Source: Allacma fusca (Eukaryota; Arthropoda; Collembola; Symphypleona; Sminthuridae). From it: a stretch of DNA of 64,000 bases. The stretch covers positions 44,681,632 through 44,745,631 of the forward strand of contig OX359246.1 in the NCBI GenBank assembly GCA_947179485.1, given 5' to 3'. Both the position numbers and the translations under genes were made by a program. Positions 48,551 to 59,640 of this stretch are shown here, piece by piece. How positions within the stretch are numbered: the stretch's first letter is position 1; each line of letters opens with the position of its first letter. The notes under the pieces were generated by a model. That model did no database searches, was not told the origin of the DNA, and worked only from the letters and a program-made list of their open reading frames with translations.

Positions 48551-51500
48551 AGACTCCACGTTTGACTCCAAGTTTGAATCCAAGTTAGACTCCAAGATAT
48601 ACTCCAAGTTAGACTCCAAGTTAGACTCCAAGTTAGACTTCAAATTTGACCCCAAGTTAGATTCCATGTTAAACTTCAAGTTAGACTCCAAGTTAGACTC
48701 CAAGTTAGACTCGAAGTTAGACTCGAAGTTAGACTCCAAGTTAGACTCCAAGTTTGATTCCAAGTTAGACTCCACGTTTGACTCCAAGTTAGACTCCAAG
48801 TTAGACTCCAAGTTAGACTCCAAGTTAGACTCCACGTTTGACTCCAAGTTGGACTCCAAGTTAGACTCCAAGTTAGACTCCAAGTTAGACTTCAAGTTTG
48901 ACTCCAAGTTTGACTCCAAGTTAGACTCCAAGTTATAATCGTGGTTGGACTCCAAGTTTGACTCCAAGTTAGATTCCAAGTTAGACTCCAAGTTAGACTC
49001 CAAGTTAGATTCCAAGTTAGACTCCAAGTTACACTCCAAGTTAGACTCCAAGTTAAACTCCAAGTTACACTCCAAGTGAGACTCCAAGTTAGACTCCGAA
49101 TTTGAATCCAAGTTAGACTCCAGGTTAGACTCCACGTTTGACTCCAAGTTAGACTCCCAGTTAGACTCCACGTTTGACTCCAAGTTAGACTCCAAGTTAG
49201 ACTCCAAGTTAGACTCCAAGTTAGACTCCAAGTTAGACTCCAAGTTAGATTCCAAGTTAGACTCCAATTTAGACTCCAAATTTGACTCCAAGTTAGACTC
49301 CATGTTAAACTTCAAGTTAAACTCCAAGTTAGACTCCACGTTTGACTCCAAGTTTGACTCCAAGTTAGACTCCAAATTTGACTCCAAGTTAGTCTTCATG
49401 TTAAACTCCAAGTTAGACTCCAAGTTAGACTCGAAGTTAGACTCGAAATTGGACTCCAAGTTATACTCCAAGTTTGACTCCAAGTTAGACTCCAGGTTAG
49501 ACTCCACGTTTGACTCCAAGTTAGACTCCAAGTTAGACTCCACGTTTGACTCCAACTTTGACTCCAAGTTAGACTCCAAGATAGACTCCAAGTTAGACTC
49601 CAAGTTAGACTTCAAATTTGACTTCAAGTTAGATTCCATGTTAAACTTCAAGTTAGACTCCAAGTTAGACTCCAAGTTAGACTCGAAGTTAGACTCGAAG
49701 TTAGACTCCAAGTTAGACTCCAAGTTTGAGTCCAAGTTAGACTCCACGTTTGACTCCAAGTTAGACTCCAAGTTAGACTCCAAGTTAGACTCCACGTTTG
49801 ACTCCAAGTTGGACTCCAAGTTAGACTCCAAGTTAGACTCCTAGTTAGACTCCAAGTTAGACTTCAAGTTTGACTCCAAGTTTGACTCCAAGTTAGACTC
49901 CAAGTTATAATCGTGGTTGGACTCCAAGTTTGACTCCAAGTTAGACTCTAAGTTAGACTCCAAGTTAGACTCCAAGTCAGACTCCAAGTTAGACTCCAAG
50001 TTAGACTCCAAGTTAAACTCCAAGTTACACTCCAAGTTTGACTCCAAGTTAGACTCCAAGTTAGACTCCAAGTTAGACTCCACGTTTGACTCCAAGTTAG
50101 ACTCCAAGTTAGACTCCAAGTTAGACTCCAAGATAGACTCCAAGTTAGACTCCAAGTTAGACTCCAAGTTAGACTCCAAGTTAGACTCCAAATTTCACTC
50201 CAAGTTAGACTCCATGTTAAACTTCAAGTTAAACTCCAAGTTAGACACCAAGTTTGACTCCAAGTTTGACTCCAAGTTACACCCCAAATTTGACTCCAAG
50301 TTAGTCTTCATGTTAAATTCCAAGTTAGACTCCAAGTTAGACTCGAAGTTAGACTCGAAATTGGACTCCAAGTTATACTCCAAGTTTGACTCCAAGTAAG
50401 ACTCCACGTTTGGCTCCAAGTTAGACTCCAAAATAGACTCCACGTTTGACTCCAAGTAAGACTCCAAGTTTGACTCCAAGTTGGACTCCAGGTTAGAATC
50501 CAAGTTAGACTCCAAGTTAGACTCCAAGTTAGACTCCAAGTTAGACTGCAAGTAAGACTCCAAGTTAGACTCCAAGTTCGACTCCAAGTTCGACTGCAAG
50601 TTAGACTCCAAGTTAGACTGCAAGTTAGACTCCAAGTTAGACTAAAAGTTAGACAGCAAGTTAGACTGCAAGTTAGACTGCAAGTTAGACTCCAAGTTAG
50701 ACTCCAAGTTCGACTCCAAGTTAGACTCCAAGTTAGACTCCAAGTTAGACTCCAAGTTAGAACCCAAGTTAGACTCCAAGTTAGACTCCAAAAAAAACTC
50801 CAAGTTAGACTCTAAGTTAGACTCCACGTTTGACTCCAAGTTTGACTCCAAGTTAGACTCCAAAATTGATTCAAAGATAGACTCCAAGTAAGACTCCAAG
50901 TTAAACTCCAAGTTTGACTCCAAGTTAGTCTTCATGTTAAACTCCAAGTTTGACTCCAAGTTTGACTCCAAGTTTGACTCCAAGTTTGACTCCAAGTTAG
51001 ATTCCAAGTTAGACTCCAAGTTAGACTCGAAGTTAGACTCCAATTTAGACTCTAAATTTGAATCCAAGTTAGACTCCAAGTTTGACTCCAAGTTAGACTC
51101 CAAGTTATAATCGTGGTTGGACTCCAAGTTAGATTCCAAGTTAGACTTCAAGTTAGACTCCAAGTTAGACTCCAAGTTAGACTCCAAGTTAGACTCCAAG
51201 TTAAACTCCAAGTTACACTCCAAGTGAGACTCCAAGTTAGACTCCAAATTTGAATCCAAGTTAGACTCCAGGTTAGACTCCAAGTTTGACTCCAAGTTAG
51301 ACTCCAAGTTAGACTCTAAGTTAGACTCCAAGTTAGACTCCAAGATAGACTCCAAGTTAGACTCCAAGTTAGACTCCAAGTTAGACTCCAAGTTAGACTC
51401 CAAATTTGACTCCAAGTTAGACTCCATGTTAGACTTCAAGTTAAACTCCAAGTTAGACTCCAAGTTTGACTCCAAGTTTGACTCCAAGTTAGACTCCAAA

Positions 51501-51900
51501 TTTGACTCCAAGTTAGTCTTCATGTTAAATTCCAAGTTAGACTCCAAGTTAAACTCGAAGTTAGACTCGAAATTGGACTCCAAGTTATACTCCAAGTTTG
51601 ACTCCAAGTAAGACTCCACGTTTGACTCCAAGTTAGACTCCAAAATAGACTCCACGTTTGACTCCAAGTAAGACTCCAAGTTTGACTCCAAGTTGGACTC
51701 CAGGTTAGACTCCAAGTTAGACTCCAAGTTAGACTCCAAGTTAGACTCCAAGTTAGACTGCAAGTAAGACTCCAAGTTAGACTCCAAGTTCGACTCCAAG
51801 TTCGACTGCAAGTTAGACTCCAAGTTAGACTGCAAGTTAGACTCCAAGTTAGACTAAAAGTTAGACAGCAAGTTAGACTGCAAGTTAGACTGCAAGTTAG
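48551..51900. repeat. 3.3-kb block, right member of a distant pair
   Basis: Matches 27,126-30,438 in variant order, with landmarks at 48,933, 49,905 and 51,105 and an eight-A tract at 50,790-50,797. The + strand KLDS translation at 49,302-49,844 is identical to that at 27,876-28,418. Differences include an intact register where the left member lost a base, and whole-monomer gains and losses near 50.6-51.4 kb. Confidence 0.8.
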
Positions 51901-53155
51901 ACTAAAAGTTAGACTCCAAGTTCGACTGCAAGTTAGACTCCAAGTTAGTCTGCAAGTTAGACTCCAAGTTAGACTAAAAGTTAGACAGCAAGTTAGACTG
52001 CAAGTTAGACTGCAAGTTAGACTCCAAGTTAGACTAAAAGTTAGACTCCAAGTTAGACTCCAAGTTAGACTCCAAGTTAGACTCCAAGTTAGACTCCAAG
52101 TTAGACTCCAAGTTAGAACCCAAGTTAGACTCCAAGTTAGACTCCAAGTTAGACTCCAAGTTTGACTCCAAGTTAGACTAAAAGTTAGACTCCAAGTTAG
52201 ACTCCAAGTTAGACTCCAAGTTAGACTCCAAGTTAGACTCCAAGTTAGACTCCAAGTTAGAACCCAAGTTAGACTCCAAGTTAGACTCCAAGTTAGACTC
52301 CAAGTTTGACTCCAAGTTAGACTCCAAATTAAACTCTATGTTAGACTCCATGTTAGACTCCAAGTTAGACTCCAAAAAAAACTCCAAGTTAGACTCTAAG
52401 TTAGACTCCACGTTTGACTCCAAGTTTGACTCCAAGTTAGACTCCAAAATTGATTCAAAGATAGACTCCAAGTAAGACTCCAAGTTAAACTCCAAGTTTG
52501 ACTCCAAGTTAGTCTTCATGTTAAACCCTAAGTTTGACTCCAAGTTTGACTCCAAGTTTGACTCCAAGTTAGATTCCAAGTTAGACTCCAAGTTAGACTC
52601 GAAGTTAGACTCCAATTTAGACTCTAAATTTGAATCCAAGTTAGACTCCAAGTTTGACTCCAAGTTAGACTCCAAGTTATAATCGTGGTTGGACTCCAAG
52701 TTTGACTCCAAGTTAGATTCCAAGTTAGACTCCAAGTTAGACTCCAAGTTAGACTCCAAGTTAGACTCCAAGTTAGACTCCAAGTTAAACTCCAAGTTAC
52801 ACTCCAAGTGAGACTCCAAGTTAGACTCCAAATTTGAATCCAAGTTAGACTCCAGGTTAGACTCCAAGTTTGACTCCAAGTTAGACTCCAAGTTAGACTC
52901 CACGTTTGACTCCAAGTTGGACTCCAGGTTAGACTCCAAGTTAGACTCCAAGTTAGACTCCAAGTTAGACTCCAAGTTAGACTGCAAGTAAGACTCCAAG
53001 TTAGACTCCAAGTTCGACTCCAAGTTCGACTGCAAGTTAGACTCCAAGTTAGACTGCAAGTTAGACTCCAAGTTAGACTAAAAGTTAGACAGCAAGTTAG
53101 ACTGCAAGTTAGACTGCAAGTTAGACTCCAAGTTAGACTAAAAGTTAGACTCCAA
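51901..53155. repeat. Units with GACTAAAAG clusters and a mixed A-tract context
   Basis: GACTAAAAG / GACTGCAAG clusters lie at about 51,850-52,050 and 53,010-53,160, with the landmark at 52,677. The tract at 52,374-52,381 has eight A, yet its left flank (AAACTCTATGTTAGACTCC) is the flank that elsewhere goes with seven A. The segment is 11,494 bp right of a like unit at 41,183. Confidence 0.8.
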
Positions 53156-54600
53156 GTCAGACTAAAAGTTAGACTCCAAGTTAGACTCCAAGTTAGACTC
53201 CAAGTTAGACTCCAAGTTAGACTCCAAGTTAGAACCCAAGTTAGACTCCAAGTTAGACTCCAAGTTAGACTCCAAGTATGACTCCAAGTTAGACTCCAAA
53301 TTAAACTCTATGTTAGACTCCATGTTAGACTCCAAGTTAGACTCCAAAAAAACTCCAAGTTAGACTCTAAGTTAGACTCCACGTTTGACTCCAAGTTTGA
53401 CTCCAAGTTAGACTCCAAAATTGATTCAAAGATAGACTCCAAGTAAGACTCCAAGTTAAACTCCAAGTTTGACTCCAAGTTAGTCTTCATGTTAAACTCC
53501 AAGTTTGACTCCAAGTTTGACTCCAAGTTTGACTCCAAGTTTGACTCCAAGTTAGATTCCAAGTTAGACTCCAAGTTAGACTCGAAGTTAGACTCCAATT
53601 TAGACTCTAAATTTGAATCCAAGTTAGACTCCAGGTTAGACTCCACGTTTGACTCCAAGTTTCACTCCAAGTTAGACTCCAAGATAGACTCCAAGTTAGA
53701 CTCCAAGTTAGACTCCAAGTTAGACTTCAAATTTGACTCCAAGTTAGATTCCATGTTAAACTTCAAGTTAGACTCCAAGTTAGACTCCAAGTTAGACTCG
53801 AAGTTAGACTCGAAGTTAGACTCCAAGTTTGACTCCAAGTTAGACTCCACGTTTGACTCCAAGTTAGACTCCAAGTTAGACTCCAAGTTAGACTCCAAGT
53901 TAGACTCCACGTTTGACTCCAAGTTGGACTCCAAGTTAGACTCCTAGTTAGACTCCAAGTTAGACTTCAAGTTTGACTCCAAGTTTGACTCCAAGTTAGA
54001 CTCCAAGTTATAATCGTGGTTGGACTCCAAGTTTGACTCCAAGTTAGATTCCAAGTTAGACTCCAAGTTAGACTCCAAGTTAGACTCCAAGTTAGACTCC
54101 AAGTTAGACTCCAAGTTAGACTCCAAGTTAAACTCCAAGTTACACTCCAAGTGAGACTCCAAGTTAGACTCCAAATTTGAATCCAAGTTAGACTCCAGGT
54201 TAGACTCCAAGTTTGACTCCAAGTTAGACTCCAAGTTAGACTCCACGTTTGACTCCAAGTTAGACTCCAAGTTAGACTCCAAGTTAGACTCCAAGATAGA
54301 CTCCAAGTTAGTCTCCAAGTTAGACTCCAAGTTAGACTCCAAGTTAGACTCCAAATTTGACTCCAAGTTAGACTCCATGTTAAACTTCAAGTTTAACTCC
54401 AAGTTAGACTCCAAGTTTGACTCCAAGTTTGACTCCAAGTTAGACTCCAAATTTGACTCCAAGTTAGTCTTCATGTTAAATTCCAAGTTAGACTCCAAGT
54501 TAGGCTCGAAGTTAGACTCGAAATTGGACTCCAAGTTATACTCCAAGTTTGACTCCAAGTAAGACTCCACGTTTGACTCCAAGTTAGACTCCAAAATAGA
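53156..54600. repeat. Copy of the 43-44 kb unit, also repeated at +1,354
   Basis: Variant order from 53,162 to about 54,010 matches 42,987-43,833 at an offset of exactly 10,175 bp. The first part recurs again 1,354 bp downstream (53,308 to 54,662; landmark 54,008 to 55,362). The seven-A tract is at 53,346-53,352. The offset of 1,354 is 112 monomers plus 10, because two one-base losses lie between. Confidence 0.82.
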
Positions 54601-54718
54601 CTCTATGTTAGACTCCATGTTAGACTCCAAGTTAGACTCCAAAAAAACTCCAAGTTAGACTCTATGTTAGACTCCATGTTAGACTCCAAGTTAGACTCCA
54701 AAAAAACTCCAAGTTAGA
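54601..54718. repeat. 59-bp tandem duplication spanning the seven-A tract
   Basis: CTCTATGTTAGACTCCATG begins at 54,601 and again at 54,660. Each copy includes a seven-A tract (54,641-54,647 and 54,700-54,706). The period is five monomers minus one base, so this duplication happened after the base loss and copied it. Confidence 0.92.
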
Positions 54719-56964
54719 CTCTAAGTTAGACTCCACGTTTGACTCCAAGTTTGACTCCAAGTTAGACTCCAAAATTGATTCAAAGATAGACTCCAAGTAA
54801 GACTCCAAGTTAAACTCCAAGTTTGACTCCAAGTTAGTCTTCATGTTAAACTCCAAGTTTGACTCCAAGTTTGACTCCAAGTTTGACTCCAAGTTTGACT
54901 CCAAGTTAGATTCCAAGTTAGACTCCAAGTTAGACTCGAAGTTAGACTCCAATTTAGACTCTAAATTTGAATCCAAGTTAGACTCCAGGTTAGACTCCAC
55001 GTTTGACTCCAAGTTTCACTCCAAGTTAGACTCCAAGATAGACTCCAAGTTAGACTCCAAGTTAGACTCCAAGTTAGACTTCAAATTTGACTCCAAGTTA
55101 GATTCCATGTTAAACTTCAAGTTAGACTCCAAGTTAGACTCCAAGTTAGACTCGAAGTTAGACTCGAAGTTAGACTCCAAGTTTGACTCCAAGTTAGACT
55201 CCACGTTTGACTCCAAGTTAGACTCCAAGTTAGACTCCAAGTTAGACTCCAAGTTAGACTCCACGTTTGACTCCAAGTTGGACTCCAAGTTTAACTCCTA
55301 GTTAGACTCCAAGTTAGACTTCAAGTTTGACTCCAAGTTTGACTCCAAGTTAGACTCCAAGTTATAATCGTGGTTGGACTCCAAGTTTGACTCCAAGTTA
55401 GATTCCAAGTTAGACTCCAAGTTAGACTCCAAGTTAGATTCCAGGTTAGACTCCAAGTTAGACTCCAAGTTAGACTCCAAGTTAAACTCCAAGTTACACT
55501 CCAAGTTAGACTCCAAGTTAGACTCCAAATTTGAATCCAAGTAAGACTCCAGGTTAGACTCCACGTTTGACTCCAAGTTAGACTCCAAGTTAGACTCCAC
55601 GTTTGACTCCAAGATAGACTCCAAATTAGACTCCAAGTTAGACTCCAAATTTGACTCCAAGTTAGACTCCATGTTAAACTTCAAGTTAGACTCCACGTTT
55701 GACTCCAAGTTAGACTCCAAGTTAGACTCCAAGTTAGACTCCAAGATAGACTCCAAGTTAGACTCCAAGTTAGACTCCAAGTTAGACTCCAAGTTAGACT
55801 CCAAATTTGACTCCAAGTTAGACTCCATGTTAAACTTCAAGTTAAACTCCAAGTTAGACTCCAAGTTTGACTCCAAGTTTGACTCCAAGTTTGACTCCAA
55901 GTTAGACTCCAAATTTGACTCCAAGTTAGTCTTCATGTTAAACTCCAAGTTAGACTCCAAGTTAGACTCGAAGTTAGACTCGAAATTGGACTCCAAGTTA
56001 TACTCCAAGTTTGACTCCAAGTTAGACTCCACGTTTGACTCCAAGTTAGACTCCAAGTTAGACTCCAAGTTAGACTCCAAGTTAGACTGCAAGTAAGACT
56101 CCAAGTTAGACTCCAAGTTCGACTCCAAGTTAGACTGCAAGTTAGACTCCAAGTTAGACTGCAAGTTAGACTCCAAGTTAGACTAAAAGTTAGACAGCAA
56201 GTTAGACTGCAAGTTAGACTGCAAGTTAGACTCCAAGTTAGACTAAAAGTTAGACTCCAAGTCAGACTAAAAGTTAGACTCCAAGTTAGACTCCAAGTTA
56301 GACTTCAAGTTAGACTCCAAGTTAGAACCCAAGTTAGACTCCAAGTTAGACTCCAAGTTAGACTCCAAGTATGACTCCAAGTTAGACTCCAAATTAAACT
56401 CTATGTTAGACTCCATGTTAGACTCCAAGTTAGACTCCAAAAAAACTCCAAGTTAGACTCTAAGTTAGACTCCACGTTTGACTCCAAGTTTGACTCCAAG
56501 TTAGACTCCAAAATTGATTCAAAGATAGACTCCAAGTAAGACTCCAAGTTAAACTCCAAGTTTGACTCCAAGTTAGTCTTCATGTTAAACTCCAAGTTTG
56601 ACTCCAAGTTTGACTCCAAGTTTGACTCCAAGTTTGACTCCAAGTTAGATTCCAAGTTAGACTCCAAGTTAGACTCGAAGTTAGACTCCAATTTAGACTC
56701 TAAATTTGAATCCAAGTTAGATTCCATGTTAGACTCCAAGTTAGACTTCAAATTTGACTCCAAGTTAGATTCCATGTTAAACTTCAAGTTAGACTCCAAG
56801 TTAGACTCCAAGTTAGACTCGAAGTTAGACTCGAAGTTAGACTCCAAGTTTGACTCCAAGTTAGACTCCACGTTTGACTCCAAGTTAGACTCCAAGTTAG
56901 ACTCCAAGTTAGACTCCAAGTTAGACTCCACGTTTGACTCCAAGTTGGACTCCAAGTTAGACTC
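54719..56964. repeat. HOR segment with landmark at 55,362
   Basis: The left part repeats 53.4-54.1 kb at +1,354. The right part is a unit like 36.3-37.1 kb, followed by a GACTAAAAG / GACTGCAAG cluster at about 56,080-56,280 and a seven-A tract at 56,439-56,445. GTTTAACTCCTAG near 55,290 is a private variant. The 16-nt landmark spacing to the next copy is 1,667 bp, with one lost base. Confidence 0.78.
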
Positions 56965-58524
56965 CTAGTTAGACTCCAAGTTAGACTTCAAGTTTGACTC
57001 CAAGTTTGACTCCAAGTTAGACTCCAAGTTAAAATCGTGGTTGGACTCCAAGTTTGACTCCAAGTTAGATTCCAAGTTAGACTCCAAGTTAGACTCCAAG
57101 TTAGATTCCAGGTTAGACTCCAAGTTAGACTCCAAGTTAGACTCCAAGTTAAACTCCAAGTTACACTCCAAGTTAGACTCCAAGTTAGACTCCAAATTTG
57201 AATCCAAGTAAGACTCCAGGTAAGACTCCACGTTTGACTCCAAGTTAGACTCCAAGTTAGACTCCACGTTTGACTCCAAGATAGACTCCAAATTAGACTC
57301 CAAGTTAGACTCCAAATTTGACTCCAAGTTAGACTCCATGTTAAACTTCAAGTTAGACTCCACGTTTGACTCCAAGTTAGACTCCAAGTTAGACTCCAAG
57401 TTAGACTCCAAGATAGACTCCAAGTTAGACTCCAAGTTAGACTCCAAGTTAGACTCCAAGTTAGACTCCAAATTTGACTCCAAGTTAGACTCCATGTTAA
57501 ACTTCAAGTTAAACTCCAAGTTAGACTCCAAGTTTGACTCCAAGTTTGACTCCAAGTTAGACTCCAAATTTGACTCCAAGTTAGTCTTCATGTTAAACTC
57601 CAAGTTAGACTCCAAGTTAGACTCGAAGTTAGACTCGAAATTGGACTCCAAGTTATACTCCAAGTTTGACTCCAAGTTAGACTCTACGTTTGACTCCAAG
57701 TTAGACTCCAAGTTAGACTCCACGTTTGACTCCAAGTAAGACTCCAAGTTTGACTCCAAGTTAGACTCCAGGTTAGATTCCAAGTTAGACTCCAAGTTAG
57801 ACTCCAAGTTAGACTCCAAGTTAGACTCCAGGTTAGACTCCAAGTTAGACTCCAAGTTAGACTCCAAGTTCGACTCCAAGTTCGACTGCAAGTTAGACTC
57901 CAAGTTAGACTGCAAGTTAGACTGCAAGTTAGACTCCTAGTTAAACTCCAAGATAGACTAAAAGTTAGACTGCAAGTTAGACTCCAAATTAGACTGCAAG
58001 TTAGGATCCAAGTCAGACTAAAAGTTAGACTCCAAGTTAGACTAAACGTTAGACTCCAAGTTAGACTCCAAGTTAGACTCCAAGTTAGACTCCAAGTTAG
58101 ACTCCAAGTTAGACTCCAAGTTAGAACCCAAGTTAGACTCCAAGTTAGACTCCAAGTTAGACTCCAAGTTTGACTCCAAGTTAGACTCCAAGTTAGACTC
58201 CACGTTTGACTCCAAGTTTCACTCCAAGTTAGACTCCAAGATAGACTCCAAGTTAGACTCCAAGTCAGACTCCAAGTTAGACTCCAAGTTAGACTTCAAA
58301 TTTGACTCCAAGTTAGATTCCATGTTAAACTTTAAGTTAGACTCCAAGTTAGACTCCAAGTTAGACTCCAAGTTAGACTCGAAGTTAGACTCGAAGTTAG
58401 ACTCCAAGTTTGACTCCAAGTTAGACTCCAAGTTAGACTCCAAGTTAGACTCCAAGTTAGACTCCAAGTTAGACTCCAAGTTAGACTCCACGTTTGACTC
58501 CAAGTTGGACTCCAAGTTAGACTC
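56965..58524. repeat. 1,560-bp tandem pair, copy 1
   Basis: Most markers recur 1,560 bp (130 monomers) downstream. The landmark here, at 57,029, reads TTAAAATCGTGG and is the only altered copy among 38. The unit resembles those at 36.3-37.9 kb and 43.8-45.1 kb, with CCTAGTTAAAC near 57,936 and TTTAAGTTAG near 58,330. Confidence 0.85.
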
Positions 58525-59640
58525 CTAGTTAGACTCCAAGTTAGACTTCAAGTTTGACTCCAAGTTTGACTCCAAGTTAGACTCCAAGTTATAATCGTGG
58601 TTGGACTCCAAGTTTGACTCCAAGTTAGATTCCAAGTTAGACTCCAAGTTAGACTCCAAGTTAGATTCCAGGTTAGACTCCAAGTTAGACTCCAAGTTAG
58701 ACTCCAAGTTAAACTCCAAGTTACACTCCAAGTTAGACTCCAAGTTAGACTCCAAATTTGAATCCAAGTAAGACTCCAGGTTAGACTCCACGTTTGACTC
58801 CAAGTTAGACTCCAAGTTAGACTCCACGTTTGACTCCAAGATAGACTCCAAATTAGACTCCAAGTTAGACTCCAAATTTGACTCCAAGTTAGACTCCATG
58901 TTAAACTTCAAGTTAGACTCCACGTTTGACTCCAAGTTAGACTCCAAGTTAGACTCCAAGTTAGACTCCAAGATAGACTCCAAGTTAGACTCCAAGTTAG
59001 ACTCCAAGTTAGACTCCAAGTTAGACTCCAAATTTGACTCCAAGTTAGACTCCATGTTAAACTTCAAGTTAAACTCCAAGTTAGACTCCAAGTTTGACTC
59101 CAAGTTTGACTCCAAGTTAGACTCCAAATTTGACTCCAAGTTAGTCTTCATGTTAAACTCCAAGTTAGACTCCAAGTTAGACTCGAAGTTAGACTCGAAA
59201 TTGGACTCCAAGTTATACTCCAAGTTTGACTCCAAGTTAGACTCCACGTTTGACTCCAAGTTAGACTCCAAGTTAGACTCCACGTTTGACTCCAAGTAAG
59301 ACTCCAAGTTTGACTCCAAGTTAGACTCCAGGTTAGATTCCAAGTTAGACTCCAAGTTCGGCTCCAAGTTAGACTCCAAGTTAGACTCCAAGTTAGACTC
59401 CAAGTTAGACTCCAAGTTAGACTCCAAGTTCGACTCCAAGTTCGACTGCAAGTTAGACTGCAAGTTAGACTCCTAGTTAAACTCCAAGTTAGACTAAAAG
59501 TTAGACTGCAAGTTAGACTCCAAATTAGACTGCAAGTTAGGATCCAAGTTAAACTAAAAGTTAGACTCCAAGTTAGTTTAAACGTTAGACTCCAAGTTAG
59601 ACTCCAAGTTAGACTCCAAGTTAGACTCCAAGTTAGACTC
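58525..59640. repeat. 1,560-bp tandem pair, copy 2
   Basis: Copy of the preceding unit with a normal landmark at 58,589, the last in the window. A CGGCTCC variant at about 59,358 is missing from copy 1. CCTAGTTAAAC comes at about 59,472. Whole-monomer losses make the copy shorter toward its right end. Confidence 0.82.

Larger units (their letters stand above)
591..58604 (+). repeat. 16-nt landmark variant TTATAATCGTGGTTGG, 38 copies
   Basis: It differs from the two-monomer consensus by six substitutions within a 12-nt span, with no length change, and is the most diverged monomer in the array. Starts: 591, 2174, 3445, 4908, 6203, 8734, 8830, 11552, 13219, 14874, 16565, 23212, 24220, 25756, 26584, 27508, 28479, 29619, 30963, 32307, 33794, 34801, 36396, 38352, 39696, 41183, 42190, 43833, 45801, 47337, 48933, 49905, 51105, 52677, 54008, 55362, 57029 (TTAAAATCG form) and 58589. 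It is absent from 16.6-23.2 kb and after 58.6 kb. It works as a ruler: all spacings are 0, 11 or 10 modulo 12, and the residue equals the number of one-base losses between. Confidence 0.95.

Noticed and set aside
46991-49831. Long LESN-repeat protein on the - strand, and KLDS-repeat proteins on the + strand
   Set aside because: The 12-mer is open in four of six frames, starts are repeat-borne TTG or variant ATG codons, and no unique domain, ribosome site or signal is present. Stops and frame changes are copied along with the repeats.
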